From Micromonospora sp. RHAY321 (GTDB lineage: Bacteria; Actinomycetota; Actinomycetes; Mycobacteriales; Micromonosporaceae), in NCBI RefSeq assembly GCF_023896955.1, contig NZ_JAMHIW010000010.1, positions 1-64,000 on the forward strand: a stretch of 64,000 bases of DNA, written 5' to 3'. The translations under genes were made by a program, and so were the position numbers. Numbering within the stretch: the first letter of the stretch is position 1; each line of letters begins with the position of its first letter. This document shows, piece by piece, positions 16,722 to 25,714 of the stretch. Below the pieces are notes generated by a model. The model worked only from the letters and a program-made list of their open reading frames with translations, was not told the DNA's origin and did no database searches.

Positions 16722-18665
16722 TCACCCCAACGTCACGAGGAGGACGACGCCGACGAGGAGGACCACGACGGCTTGCAGGTAGTACTGGTGCAGTTGGCCG
16801 GTCTGCGGCCGGCGGGCCAGCCGGCCCAGCCGACGCACCCTGGTGGCCAGGTGTTCCACGGCCTCGTCGAGCCACCGGTCATCGGCCCGGGCCGCGCGCG
16901 CCGCGACCCGCATCGACAGTTCGGAGGTTGATGTCACGGCATGGTCAACAACCCGGTCGTCGAAGCGGGCGGCGCGACGGCTCAGCGACACCGCGGCCCG
17001 AGCTGCGCCGGTGATTGCACGGTCCAGGACCCGGTCGTCGAATCGGGCCAGGGCGTTGGCGCAGCGCAGCGTGGGGCGCGTCACGAGCGCTGACGCGGCC
17101 GCCTGCAGCCCCATCCAGCGCAGCGCCCAGCGTGGCTCGGGCAACCGTCGGCGGGCGAGGATCACCAGCAGGACGGCGAGGGTGACAGCCGCTGACACGA
17201 CCAGCTCCCGGGCGGAGGCGTGAGAGCCGCCGGTCTGGCCGACGGCTCGGGCGACGGTGCTGGCCAGCGGCGGGAGCGCCAGCAGACCGGCGTACGCGGC
17301 TCCCACCGCCAGCAGCACCAGAGGTACTCGCTGCAGCAGCGTCACGCGCCGGTTGCCCCGCTCTTCCTCGTCGAAGTGGGCTTCCACCTCGGCCCGGCGG
17401 TCGGCGGGTACCCGCGGCCAGATGACGACGAGGATCTTCGCGGCATAGGCCGCGGATAGCGCCGACGCGGCGAGGCCGGTGGCGTACAGCCAGGGTGACT
17501 GCTCGCCGACGGCGGTGAGGACGGCGTCCTTGGTCGCCCACAGCGACAGCGGTGCGATCCCCGCGAGAGCGAGCGCACCGACCGTGGCCGACCAGCCGAC
17601 CAGCCGCCACCGCCCGACGACCCCGCGCAGGCCGGCGAGCCGCTTGGTGCCCAACGCGGTCAGCCACACCCCGGCGGCCAGGAACAGCAGCGCCTTGGTC
17701 GCGGCGTGCGCGACGAGGTGCGCGGCGCCGCCGGCGACCGTTCCGGCGCCAGCGGCCATCACCACGAAACCGAGTTGGGCGGCGGTGGAGGCGGCCAGAA
17801 GCTGCTTGAGGTCGCGCTGCGCCACCGCCACCGCTGCGAGCAGCAGCGCGGTCGCGGCACCGAACCCGGTGGTCACCGGGCCCGCCCACCCGGTGGCGGC
17901 GAGCAGGGGCTGGACCCGCAGCAGCAGGTAGCCTCCCATCGCCACCATGGCTGCCGAGTGCAGCAGGGCGCTCACTGCGCTCGGGCCGGCCATCGCCCGG
18001 GAGAGCCAGAACGAGAACGGCAGCTGCGCGGCCTTGCCCAATGCGGCGACCAGGATGCCGGCGGCGATCACGTGGCGCCATCCCGGGCTGCTCTGCGACA
18101 GGTTTGCCAGGGCCAGGCCCGCGCCGCCGGCGAGCGCTGCCCCGGCGGCGGCGTAGAGGCCCAGGTCGGCGGCGCGGGTAGTGAGGAATGCGGTGAGGCC
18201 GGCTGACATCCGGTCCTCGTCGCGCCACCGGAATCCGATCAACGCGTACGACGCGGCACCCATGATCTCCCACGCCAGCAGCAGCGCCGGCAGTGTCGCC
18301 GCCGCCGCGGTGAACGCGACCGCCCCGGCGAAGATCAGCATCAGCCCGTGGAACCGGGCGGTCGACTCGTGGATTTCCCCGGTCGAGGCGAGCAGCACCA
18401 GCAGGGTCACCACGGTGAGCGTGGGCAGGATCAGGGCAGCGAGCCCGTCCACGGCCAGCGCGAGGTCGGTGCCGGCCAGGAAGGGCACCGACACCGCCGG
18501 GCGGGCGGCTGCCACCACCGCGGACAGGCCCACCATCGTGGTGGCGGTCGCCAAGGAGATGGGAATGGCGATTCGGTTCGCCCGTCGGGCGGCGGCGAGC
18601 AGCGCACCGACGCCTGCCGGCAGGACCACCAGCAGCCACAGGCACACCTGCGCGAGGTCCCTCAT
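16722..18665 (-). CDS. nuoL: NuoL-like antiporter subunit
   Basis: This 647-residue subunit keeps the helix-5 glutamate (LAWEIMGAASYALIGF) and the pattern AAQLPFSFWLSRAMAGPSAVSALLHSAAMV of NuoL. The C-terminal 150 residues contain an amphipathic stretch rich in Arg and Ala (ARFDDRVVDHAV and a similar repeat, ARFDDRVLDRAI) and one final helix, the place of the NuoL lateral helix. ATG 18665 overlaps the nuoK stop as ATGA; longer upstream frames overlap nuoK and nuoJ and are spurious. Confidence 0.9.
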   Translation of the reverse strand: MRDLAQVCLWLLVVLPAGVGALLAAARRANRIAIPISLATATTMVGLSAVVAAARPAVSVPFLAGTDLALAVDGLAALILPTLTVVTLLVLLASTGEIHESTARFHGLMLIFAGAVAFTAAAATLPALLLAWEIMGAASYALIGFRWRDEDRMSAGLTAFLTTRAADLGLYAAAGAALAGGAGLALANLSQSSPGWRHVIAAGILVAALGKAAQLPFSFWLSRAMAGPSAVSALLHSAAMVAMGGYLLLRVQPLLAATGWAGPVTTGFGAATALLLAAVAVAQRDLKQLLAASTAAQLGFVVMAAGAGTVAGGAAHLVAHAATKALLFLAAGVWLTALGTKRLAGLRGVVGRWRLVGWSATVGALALAGIAPLSLWATKDAVLTAVGEQSPWLYATGLAASALSAAYAAKILVVIWPRVPADRRAEVEAHFDEEERGNRRVTLLQRVPLVLLAVGAAYAGLLALPPLASTVARAVGQTGGSHASARELVVSAAVTLAVLLVILARRRLPEPRWALRWMGLQAAASALVTRPTLRCANALARFDDRVLDRAITGAARAAVSLSRRAARFDDRVVDHAVTSTSELSMRVAARAARADDRWLDEAVEHLATRVRRLGRLARRPQTGQLHQYYLQAVVVLLVGVVLLVTLG

Positions 18666-18964
18666 CCGGACAGGTCCGCGGCCATGTCGGTCATATCGAC
18701 CCGGCGTACCCGGTGCAGCAGGGTGGCCACCGCGAAGCCCATCGCCATCTCCACGGTCATCGCCGCGATGATCACCAACAGCAGCACCTGGCCGGATGGA
18801 TCCGGGGCGAGAAACCACCAGAAGCCGGCGGCGGCCAGGATGAGGCCGTTGAGCATCAGCTCGAGACCCATCATCACCATCACCACGACCTGCTGGGACA
18901 GCGCGCCGTACAGGCCCACGCTGAACAGGGCCGCCGCCACCAGCAGCACGGTCTGCAGGGTCAT
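18662..18964 (-). CDS. nuoK: NuoK-like subunit
   Basis: This 100-residue three-helix protein keeps both glutamates important in NuoK: MMGLELMLNGL in helix 2 and AAMTVEMAMGFA in helix 3. The stop overlaps the nuoL start and its own start overlaps the nuoJ stop, so translation is coupled. Confidence 0.9.
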   Translation of the reverse strand: MTLQTVLLVAAALFSVGLYGALSQQVVVMVMMGLELMLNGLILAAAGFWWFLAPDPSGQVLLLVIIAAMTVEMAMGFAVATLLHRVRRVDMTDMAADLSG

Positions 18965-19524
18965 CGGCCGACCCCACCCGGTTGTGGGTCGTGGGCGGGA
19001 CGGCGGCGCAGGTCGTCACCGAAGCGGTCGTAGCGGGTGCGGTGCGCTGCCAGCACCACGCCAGCCACGATGGTGACCGCCATGACCACGCCGACAGTGA
19101 TCATCGCCAGCATCTTCGGGCCCATCAGCTCCTCACCGAGCGCGGCCGTCACGTCCTCGGCAGGGGCGCCGCGGCGGGCCGGCCACGGAACGAGCAGCAC
19201 CCCGGCGGTCAGGGCGACAAACACACCGACGGCGACCGCCAAGGCCTGTCGCTTGTCGTGGACCATGCTCATCGGCATCAGCGCCGGGTTCATGCCCATG
19301 AACATCACCATGTAGACGGCCATCACGGCCATCTCCATCACCATCATCAGGATCGTCACCACGCCGATGTAGTTCTGCTGCAGCAGCAGCACCTGCACCC
19401 CGACCGCGATGAACGACAGCGCGAGCGAGTAGCTGGCCCGGGCCATCGAGTTGACCCAGAAAACGGCGGCCCCGCTGAGCACGGCGACGACGGCGAGCAC
19501 CCAGAACGAGATGGCGGTGATCAT
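18961..19524 (-). CDS. nuoJ: NuoJ-like subunit
   Basis: This 187-residue five-helix protein resembles NuoJ. ATG 19524 shares one base with the nuoH stop; a longer frame overlaps nuoH and is rejected. Helix 3 is Met-rich (MMVMEMAVMAVYMVMFMGMNPALM), more than is usual for NuoJ. That may be ordinary or may relate to the copper setting. Confidence 0.85.
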   Translation of the reverse strand: MITAISFWVLAVVAVLSGAAVFWVNSMARASYSLALSFIAVGVQVLLLQQNYIGVVTILMMVMEMAVMAVYMVMFMGMNPALMPMSMVHDKRQALAVAVGVFVALTAGVLLVPWPARRGAPAEDVTAALGEELMGPKMLAMITVGVVMAVTIVAGVVLAAHRTRYDRFGDDLRRRPAHDPQPGGVGR

Positions 19525-20462
19525 CAGGTTCTCCACACTGCGACGACGGCGACGAGGAGGTCCTGGACAAGCACGGCGGGTAGGAGCACCACCCACCCGA
19601 CCTCCATGAACAGGTCCGGCCGGACAGCGGGCAGCCGGCGGCGCAGCCATACAAGGACGGCGAGCAGGGCGCTCGTCTTTACCAGCACCCAGGCCCAGCC
19701 GGGTAGCAGCGGACCGTTGCCGCCTCCCAGGAACATCGGCACGGCGAAGGCGGCTCCCGCGGCCAGTAAGGCGTAGCGTCCGCCCTGGAACACCAGCCGG
19801 TCGACGCCGGACAACTCCGTGGTGACGCCGCCGGCGATGTCGGAGCCCAGCGCTGGCGTGAACGGTCCCCAGACCGCGATCGCGACGACACCAGTGCAGA
19901 AGACCAGAAACGCGACGGGCATCCACACCACGAACCACAGGTCCGCCTGCGCTGCCGCAACCGTCCCCACGTTGAGACTCGATGCGGCGACCGCTGGCGC
20001 CACGAGCGCGAACATCAGCGGGAGTTCATAGGCCAGTCCGTGCGCCAGGAAGCGGTAGCCCCCGATCAGCGAGTGCGTGGAGTTGGCGCCCCACCCGGTC
20101 AGCCACACGAACGCCCAGGCCAGGACGTCCATCGCGTTGAACCACACCACCCCCACGTCGAGGTCGAACAGCGTCCACTGCCCCAGGGGCACGACCGTGA
20201 CGATCATCAACGCCATGAACAGCAGGCCGGAACTGCCGATCCGCCACAGCAACGTGTCGGCCGCGACAGTCGTTCTGCGTCGCTGCCGTACGAGCCGGGC
20301 CGTCTCTCCCAGCGGTCGGGTCATCCCCGACGGCCCGGCGCCCGCTGTCCGCGCCGAGAAAAGCCCGTCAAGGACCGCGGCGAAGGCCACGAGGAGACCC
20401 AAGATCGCTGCCGCAGCGAGCGCCCACCCGGCGGAGACCGTCGTGACGGTCGAGTCAGGCAT
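19524..20462 (-). CDS. nuoH: NuoH-like quinone-site subunit
   Basis: This 312-residue protein has about eight helices and the loop HGLAYELPLMFALVAPAVAA typical of NuoH. In complex I, NuoH forms the quinone tunnel together with NuoB and NuoD. ATG 20462 overlaps the end of the upstream NuoB/D-like gene by eight bases. The iron-sulfur partners NuoI, NuoG and NuoF are not encoded here, so what delivers electrons is open. Confidence 0.85.
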   Translation of the reverse strand: MPDSTVTTVSAGWALAAAAILGLLVAFAAVLDGLFSARTAGAGPSGMTRPLGETARLVRQRRRTTVAADTLLWRIGSSGLLFMALMIVTVVPLGQWTLFDLDVGVVWFNAMDVLAWAFVWLTGWGANSTHSLIGGYRFLAHGLAYELPLMFALVAPAVAASSLNVGTVAAAQADLWFVVWMPVAFLVFCTGVVAIAVWGPFTPALGSDIAGGVTTELSGVDRLVFQGGRYALLAAGAAFAVPMFLGGGNGPLLPGWAWVLVKTSALLAVLVWLRRRLPAVRPDLFMEVGWVVLLPAVLVQDLLVAVVAVWRT

Positions 20463-21726
20463 GCGCCACCGCGCTCGCCGCCGGCTGCGGGTCGAGGTCA
20501 AGGCTGGCGACGACCAACCGCGCAGTGGCGATGTCTAGCCCCTGCACCACGTCACCGATCTTGACGATCGGCACGTGCTCGCTGGCGTCGCTGCTCGCGT
20601 CGGCGGAGCCGGCGATGTCATCGGCCGCTCGCTGGATCATCGAAAGGAGGCGGTCGTGGGTGTCTCCGCGCAGATGGCCGGGCAAATCCAGACGCGCGAC
20701 GTCAGCCGCAGAAAGGTAACCGACTCCTCGCAGCGACCACCGCAGCAGCCATGAACGCTTGATGCGGCGATGCAGCCGGTCGAGGTCCCGGGCCGTCGTC
20801 CCCCGGTCCCCGTCGCTCAACAGCCAGTCACGCAGACGCCGGGCACGGCCGGCCGCGTCCTCCCAGCCACTGAGGGCGAGCAGTCCTGCGGCGTTGTCGC
20901 AGCGGCGCGCCGCACGATGGTGAGCGCACCTCACGCCAGCGTGGTGGCGCGCGTGTTGGGCGTCGACCAGGGTGACCTCTGCGTGGACGATGAGGTCGCC
21001 CTGCAACGAGCAGCGTAGGACAAGACCCGTCGGCCAGTACGGCAGCACCGGACCCAGACGAAGGTGCAGGACGTCCAGCTCTAGGCCGTCGCGGTCCTCG
21101 CCTCCGTGGGTCATCGGGATCCCGGCCGGCGCCATATCCATGCCGCCGTGACTCGTGGCGCCGTGACCCATGTCGGCGTGGCCCATGTCCATGCCGTGGC
21201 CCATGCCACCGTGATCGCCACTTTCGCCATGACCGCTGGACCCACCATGGTCCATTGCGCTGTGTTCAGCGTGACCGCCGTCCATCTCGCCCTTGCCGAC
21301 ATGAGTGCCGTGGCCGCCGTGGTCGTGGCCGCCGTCGTGCCCCTCCGACTCGTTGTCACGGTGCCGTTCGCCATTGGGCGTGGCCGATCGGCCCTGGCTG
21401 TCGTCGCGCTGCAGGGTCACATCGAGGAGCTTGGTGGCGGCACTTTCAAACGCCGCCGCCGCGAGGTGCGGTGCATCGATCTGGACCCGGGCGCGTGGCC
21501 CGGGCAACTGCTCCCACAGCCTTGCGGCGATCGCTGCTATCTCTGGGCCCGGGGTGCCGCAGAGTGCCAGCACGTCCGCGTCCGCGGGCGACGAGGCGAA
21601 CAGCCAGCCCCGGGCAAGGAGTTGCTGCTCGGCTGCGGCGCGCGTCAGCCAGTGTCCCGGCGCCTCCACGAGGAGAACGTGGGCGTGGTTAACCGCGTAC
21701 CTGGCCAAGGCGTTGCTCAGACCCAC
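20455..21726 (-). CDS. Degenerate NuoB/NuoD-like fusion with His/Met-rich insert
   Basis: This 423-residue protein occupies the nuoB-nuoD position. Residues about 15-110 resemble NuoB (ADVLALCGTPGPE, ARLWEQLPGPRARV), but no cysteine ligands for cluster N2 are present. Residues about 122-205 are a His/Gly/Asp/Met-rich insert (GHDGGHDHGGHG, MGHGMDMGHADMGHG). The next part (ELDVLHLRLGPVLP, GLVLRCSLQGDLIVHAEV) resembles the NuoD N-terminus. So it should dock on the membrane arm but not carry the usual cluster. GTG 21726 has a GGAGGGAGGGGG tract upstream and overlaps the nuoA stop. A copper or nickel sensing or loading role is inference. Confidence 0.7.
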   Translation of the reverse strand: MGLSNALARYAVNHAHVLLVEAPGHWLTRAAAEQQLLARGWLFASSPADADVLALCGTPGPEIAAIAARLWEQLPGPRARVQIDAPHLAAAAFESAATKLLDVTLQRDDSQGRSATPNGERHRDNESEGHDGGHDHGGHGTHVGKGEMDGGHAEHSAMDHGGSSGHGESGDHGGMGHGMDMGHADMGHGATSHGGMDMAPAGIPMTHGGEDRDGLELDVLHLRLGPVLPYWPTGLVLRCSLQGDLIVHAEVTLVDAQHARHHAGVRCAHHRAARRCDNAAGLLALSGWEDAAGRARRLRDWLLSDGDRGTTARDLDRLHRRIKRSWLLRWSLRGVGYLSAADVARLDLPGHLRGDTHDRLLSMIQRAADDIAGSADASSDASEHVPIVKIGDVVQGLDIATARLVVASLDLDPQPAASAVAHA

Positions 21727-22061
21727 CGCAGAGCCCCCTCCCTCCAGGCCCACACCACCGCGACGAAAACCGCACCGAGGAAGAGGAACATTTCGACGAT
21801 TGCCGTGGCGCCCATCTCGGCAACGACGACCGCCCAGGGGTACATGAAGAGCATTTCCACGTCGAATGCGAGAAACAACAGGGTCGAGAGGTACCACCGG
21901 ACGTGGTACCGGGACAACGCGTGTTCCTCGGGCCTCCATCCGGACTGGAACGGCAGCACCGCGAGGGGATCGGGCGCGAGGGCGAGCAGGCGGTGCAGGC
22001 CGTACAACCCGGCGACGAAGACAATCGCCACCAGTGCCATCGCGGCGGCTCCCGCATACAT
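21717..22061 (-). CDS. nuoA: NuoA-like subunit
   Basis: This 114-residue three-helix protein has the NuoA pattern LAFDVEMLFMYPWAVV with the acidic pair in helix 2, and FQSGWRPEEHALSRYHVRWY in the loop before it. It is the first gene of the leftward nuo operon. ATG 22061 has AGGAGGAGG upstream. The perfect dyad at 22297-22316 lies about 235 bases upstream and may control this operon as well as the divergent YibE/F gene. Confidence 0.9.
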   Translation of the reverse strand: MYAGAAAMALVAIVFVAGLYGLHRLLALAPDPLAVLPFQSGWRPEEHALSRYHVRWYLSTLLFLAFDVEMLFMYPWAVVVAEMGATAIVEMFLFLGAVFVAVVWAWREGALRWV

Positions 22062-22296
22062 GTCGCCTCCTCCTGATCATTAGGAGCATGCCCGTCCGGG
22101 AGTGTCGATGTGCGCATATCCACCCGAAGGTCAGGTGCGGCAGAGAGTTCCGCCGGCCGCCGAGCTGCCAGTAGCAGGCGTAGCGCGAGGACAGCCGGAA
22201 GCACGGTTAGAAACAGAGGACGATGCTCGCCCGGTGATGCCATCTCCGTCGGCAACGATGGGTGCCACCCCCGCCGCGGATCGACCCTCCTGCCGC

Positions 22297-22316
22297 CTAC
22301 TATCTACTGATAGTAG
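22297..22316. promoter_or_regulatory. Perfect BlaI-type dyad between nuo operon and YibE/F gene
   Basis: CTACTAT-CTACTG-ATAGTAG sits inside a longer palindrome (CCGCC on the left, GGCGG on the right, 22293-22320). It is the best copy of the shared element and gives TACTAT in both directions. The rightward leader to the YibE/F gene would be about 260 bases long. Confidence 0.7.
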
Positions 22317-22587
22317 GCGGTGCGATGGACGGGGGATGGAGTGCATCCGAGGATGACGTGTCGCAGCGGGTTGGTGCCACGGGGCCATCGTCGGCAAGCG
22401 GCCCACACCGACACACCCTGGCGCTCTTGCTTGACGGCGCAGGAGTAGCGCACTTCTCGGTCGCCGTGCGTGATGGCGCCTGGAGTGCCGCTACAGGTGA
22501 TGCCCAGCGCGTCGAGGTAGGCACTCCAACCAGGAATCAGGCCAGTCGCCGACGACACCGGCCGCCTCGACCGTTGGGAGACTCACA

Positions 22588-23970
22588 GTGGGTGCTGACC
22601 ACAGCCGTGCCGCCCCGTCCACCCCGCGGGTGCGACGGATCCTCGTCGCGACGGTGGTCCCCCTCTTCGTCATCACCGTGATCGCCACCCTGGTGCTCTG
22701 GCCGCGCGATACCCCCGACGGGGAGCAAAGTGACCAGGTTCCCCGTTACCACGGCGCGGTCACGAAGGTCGTGACGGAACCCTGCCCGCCAGTGTCAGAG
22801 GTCCCGGAGGGCGGCCCGACCGCGCAGGACGGGCCGTGCGGAACGGTCACCGTCCAGGTCGAGCAGGGGCCGGACACCGGAAATCAGGTGGAGATGCCCG
22901 TGCCGTCTGGCCCGGGCGCTCCCGAAGTTGCGGTCGGGGATGCGATCGTCATTGTTCAACTGACGGACCCGGCCGACCCGACGGTGAGCACCTACAACAT
23001 CGCCGAGCACCAGCGCGGCAAGCCGCTGATCTGGCTGGTGGCGCTCTTTGCGGCCGCGATCGTGGCGTTCGGACGGCTGCGGGGGCTAGCGGCGCTAGCC
23101 GGGCTGGGGGCGACCTTCGCGATCCTGCTCGCCTTCGTCGTGCCCGGCATCTCCGCTGGCGGCTCGCCGTTGCTGATCGCAGTCACCGGCTCGGCCCTGA
23201 TCATGTTCGTGGTGCTGTACCTGACCCACGGCGTCACCGCGCAGACGTCGGTGGCGGTGCTCGGCACGCTGGGCAGCCTGGTGCTGACCGGCCTGCTTGG
23301 CACCCTGGCCACCGCCGCCGCCCACCTGACCGGGTATGGCAGTGAGGAGGCCACCAGCCTGTCGATGTTCCAGGCCGACGTCGACCTGCACGGCCTGCTA
23401 CTGGCCGGGATCATCATCGGCTCCCTCGGGGTGCTCGACGACGTCACGGTCACCCAGGCGGCCACGGTCACCGAGCTTGCGCACGCCAACCCGGCGCTGT
23501 CCCGGCTGCAGCTCTATCGTGCGGCGACCCGGGTCGGCCGGGCCCACATCGCCTCCACCGTCAACACCATCGTGCTGGCGTATGCGGGCGCCTCGCTGCC
23601 GCTACTGCTCCTGCTCACCGCCGACTCCCGGTCGGTGAGCCAGATCCTCACCAGCGAGTTCCTGGCCCAGGAGATCGTCCGCAGCGCGGTCGCCACACTC
23701 GGACTGATCGCCGCCGTACCGCTGACCACCGCACTGGCGGCGCTGGTCACCACGGCTGGGCGCAACCCCGCAGTCGACGCCGCCGATAGTGGAAACATTC
23801 CACAATCTCGTATCCCGAAAAAACGGCACGGAAACGCGTGGCCGTCGAGGCGGAACGTCGCGCTCGAGGCGCTCAGCGGGGGTGATCCCACCGATGGGCG
23901 AGCCGGTCCAGGCAGCGACCCGACGCCGAGCGGCCTCGACCCTCGAGGACGCCGGAATATTGAATGGTGA
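22588..23970 (+). CDS. YibE/F-family multi-pass membrane protein
   Basis: This 460-residue protein has an N-terminal membrane anchor (about 18-40), an extracytoplasmic domain (about 45-140) and seven or so helices (about 145-395). The YibE/F core LGVLDDVTVTQAATV and RVGRAHIASTVNTIVLAYAG is clear. The family is thought to be a transporter of unknown substrate. GTG 22588 has GGGAG seven bases upstream. The last 60 residues are polar and low complexity. It follows the perfect dyad and diverges from the nuo operon, so a shared stress function is plausible. Confidence 0.85.
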   Translation: MGADHSRAAPSTPRVRRILVATVVPLFVITVIATLVLWPRDTPDGEQSDQVPRYHGAVTKVVTEPCPPVSEVPEGGPTAQDGPCGTVTVQVEQGPDTGNQVEMPVPSGPGAPEVAVGDAIVIVQLTDPADPTVSTYNIAEHQRGKPLIWLVALFAAAIVAFGRLRGLAALAGLGATFAILLAFVVPGISAGGSPLLIAVTGSALIMFVVLYLTHGVTAQTSVAVLGTLGSLVLTGLLGTLATAAAHLTGYGSEEATSLSMFQADVDLHGLLLAGIIIGSLGVLDDVTVTQAATVTELAHANPALSRLQLYRAATRVGRAHIASTVNTIVLAYAGASLPLLLLLTADSRSVSQILTSEFLAQEIVRSAVATLGLIAAVPLTTALAALVTTAGRNPAVDAADSGNIPQSRIPKKRHGNAWPSRRNVALEALSGGDPTDGRAGPGSDPTPSGLDPRGRRNIEW

Positions 23971-24031
23971 TACCGGCCATCATCCGTGACGCACCTGATC
24001 ATGAGAACGCTGACCAGTCGGAAGGAAACCT

Positions 24032-25051
24032 GTGACGGCACGACTGCGCCGCTGGATGACACCGGTGGTGGCCACCCTGACCGTTCTCGCCATCGTCACC
24101 GGCCCTGTCCCGGCGACGGCTGCACCTTCGACGCCGACGCCATCGGGTCACGAGGATGACGGTGAGCCGCGGCTGCTCACCGATGTCATCGAGGGAGCGA
24201 ACCGCGCCTACACCCGGGCCAAGGCGAAGCTGGAGAAGTCCAGGAAGCGCCAGCTTGAGCTCGCGCTGCAAGTCGACCGCGCCCAGGCGGAGCTGGACGC
24301 CTTGAGGCCGCAGGTGAGTCATATCGCCATGCAGTCCTACCGAACTGGCCGGCTCGGTGCGGCCGCCATTCTGCTGGACAGCAACGCCCCTGATTCGTTC
24401 GTCCAGCGTGCTGTCGCGCTGGACGAGCTGAACATGGTCAATGCGAAGCAGCTCGCCGAGGTTAACGTCGTCAAGACCCGCGCCGAGCAGGCGAAGCTGG
24501 GGCTCGACGCCGAGGTGCGTGAGCAGCAGAAGCTCACCAATGACATGGCCCGGGACAAGCGCGAGGCGGAGAAGGCGCTCGCGCTCGTGGGCGGGCAGGG
24601 CTTCACCGGTGGCCTGGTGTCGGCCACCTCGCCGGTTGCCCGGATCGCCCCTGGCCGCACCTCCGACGGCGACTGGAAGTCCGAGAGGTGCAGCGAGAAG
24701 GACCCCACCACCGCCGGCTGCGTCACACCACGCACGCTGCACATGTACAAGGAGGTTAAGCGGGCCGGCTTCAACCGGTTCGTCGGCTGCTACCGGCCGG
24801 GCGGTCCGTGGGAGCACCCCAAGGGCCTCGCCTGCGACTGGTCGCTGCAGAACAGCGGCTTCAGCCCTTGGCGCAGTAAGGACACCCGGATGTACGGGAA
24901 CAACCTCGCCGCGTTCCTGATCCGCAACGCCGACCGGCTCGGCGTGTACTACGTGATCTGGAACCGGCAGATCTGGTTCCCGGCAACCGGCTGGAAGTCC
25001 TACAGCGGACCGTCAAACCACACCGACCACGTGCATGTGTCATTGCTCTAG
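24032..25051 (+). CDS. Secreted coiled-coil protein with ARB_07466-like C-terminal domain
   Basis: This 339-residue exported protein has a signal peptide (to about residue 31), a long charged coiled coil (about 55-185) and a C-terminal domain of about 110 residues with GCYRPGGPWEHPKGLACDWS and NHTDHVHVSLL. That His/Asp arrangement resembles the ARB_07466-type or M15-like peptidase fold. Together with the wall enzymes nearby it is probably a peptidoglycan hydrolase or its activator. GTG 24032 has GAAGGAAA upstream. A decayed copy of its C-terminus lies at 28275-28378, next to the L,D-transpeptidase. Confidence 0.82.
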   Translation: MTARLRRWMTPVVATLTVLAIVTGPVPATAAPSTPTPSGHEDDGEPRLLTDVIEGANRAYTRAKAKLEKSRKRQLELALQVDRAQAELDALRPQVSHIAMQSYRTGRLGAAAILLDSNAPDSFVQRAVALDELNMVNAKQLAEVNVVKTRAEQAKLGLDAEVREQQKLTNDMARDKREAEKALALVGGQGFTGGLVSATSPVARIAPGRTSDGDWKSERCSEKDPTTAGCVTPRTLHMYKEVKRAGFNRFVGCYRPGGPWEHPKGLACDWSLQNSGFSPWRSKDTRMYGNNLAAFLIRNADRLGVYYVIWNRQIWFPATGWKSYSGPSNHTDHVHVSLL

Positions 25052-25159
25052 CCTCAGCCGCAGGCGAGCACGGGACGGCACGCCGGTTGGCGCGTCCTTG
25101 TCGCATACGGCCCGGTCAGCGGCCGATGATCAACGGGGCGGGCGCTGGCAACTTGCCGG

Positions 25160-25215
25160 CCAGGTGCGGCACCTGTGCCGGGGCCGGCTGAAGCGCGGCG
25201 GGTACGCGGCAGGGC
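25160..25215 (-). pseudogene. Remnant of an L,D-transpeptidase gene end
   Basis: The bases around GTGCGGCACCTGTGCCGGGG and the next 30 or so align by eye with the 3' end of the intact L,D-transpeptidase gene (about 28540-28595) at roughly 80 percent. No frame continues. It lies just right of the coiled-coil wall gene, the mirror of the arrangement at 28.3-28.5 kb. Confidence 0.6.
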
Positions 25216-25330
25216 CACCCAGCGGCTCTAACTCGCTGTCGTGACCCTCGCCCATCTACTGACCCTCGACACCCGAACCGGCAGCGGTCCGGCGCTCAGC
25301 GGCGCATTCATGGATGGTCTGAAGAGTGTC

Positions 25331-25355
25331 ACGGCGGCCCAGGCTGGGCCGCCGT
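25331..25355. terminator. Perfect hairpin terminator
   Basis: ACGGCGGCCCAG and CTGGGCCGCCGT form a perfect 12-pair stem followed by CACGTCCTTTT. It sits where the copper ATPase remnant would end, in the same relative place as the terminator at 9360-9393. Confidence 0.75.
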
Positions 25356-25379
25356 CACGTCCTTTTCGAGGCAGCGGGG

Positions 25380-25440
25380 TCAGGCGGACCCGCCGCAGCA
25401 GCTGAGCGTTGAGCGCCACCACGATCGTGGCGACCGACAT
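25380..25440 (-). pseudogene. C-terminal remnant of a copper ATPase
   Basis: Read leftward this encodes MSVATIVVALNAQLLRRV, almost the same as the C-terminus of the intact copper ATPase (MSVSTIVVALNAQLLRRV). Homology stops abruptly at 25440, where multicopper oxidase homology begins on the other strand. The rest of the gene is gone. Confidence 0.85.
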
Positions 25441-25444
25441 TAGG

Positions 25445-25620
25445 TTCCACCCATGCACCTGCACGGACACACCCTCGCCGTTGTCGGCGGCGGTGTCCGC
25501 AAGGACAGCATGATCGTCTTGCCCGACCAGACGGTGACCATTGACCACCCGGTGCGCTGGTTCGGCCCAGTCACATCGCTTACCGCTGAGGCTGGGATCG
25601 CCACGCTCGCCTACCGGACT
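25445..25620 (+). pseudogene. C-terminal remnant of a multicopper oxidase
   Basis: Starting at TTCCACCCATGCACCTG, the frame gives HPMHLHGHTLAVVGGGVRKD, matching the intact oxidase (HPMHLHGHTFAVTGGGARKD). After that it diverges, lacks the HCHN copper-ligand segment and ends near GIATLAYR. It is joined head-on to the ATPase remnant, as if the 4 kb centre of a duplicate ATPase/oxidase pair had been deleted. Confidence 0.85.
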
Positions 25621-25714
25621 TCACGGCCCGCAACCGCCGAAATCGATAGCGACGCAAACGTTCCCCGACAACACGTTCCCTGTGCGTTGAGGAGCCCGGC
25701 GTCAGCAGCCGCGG

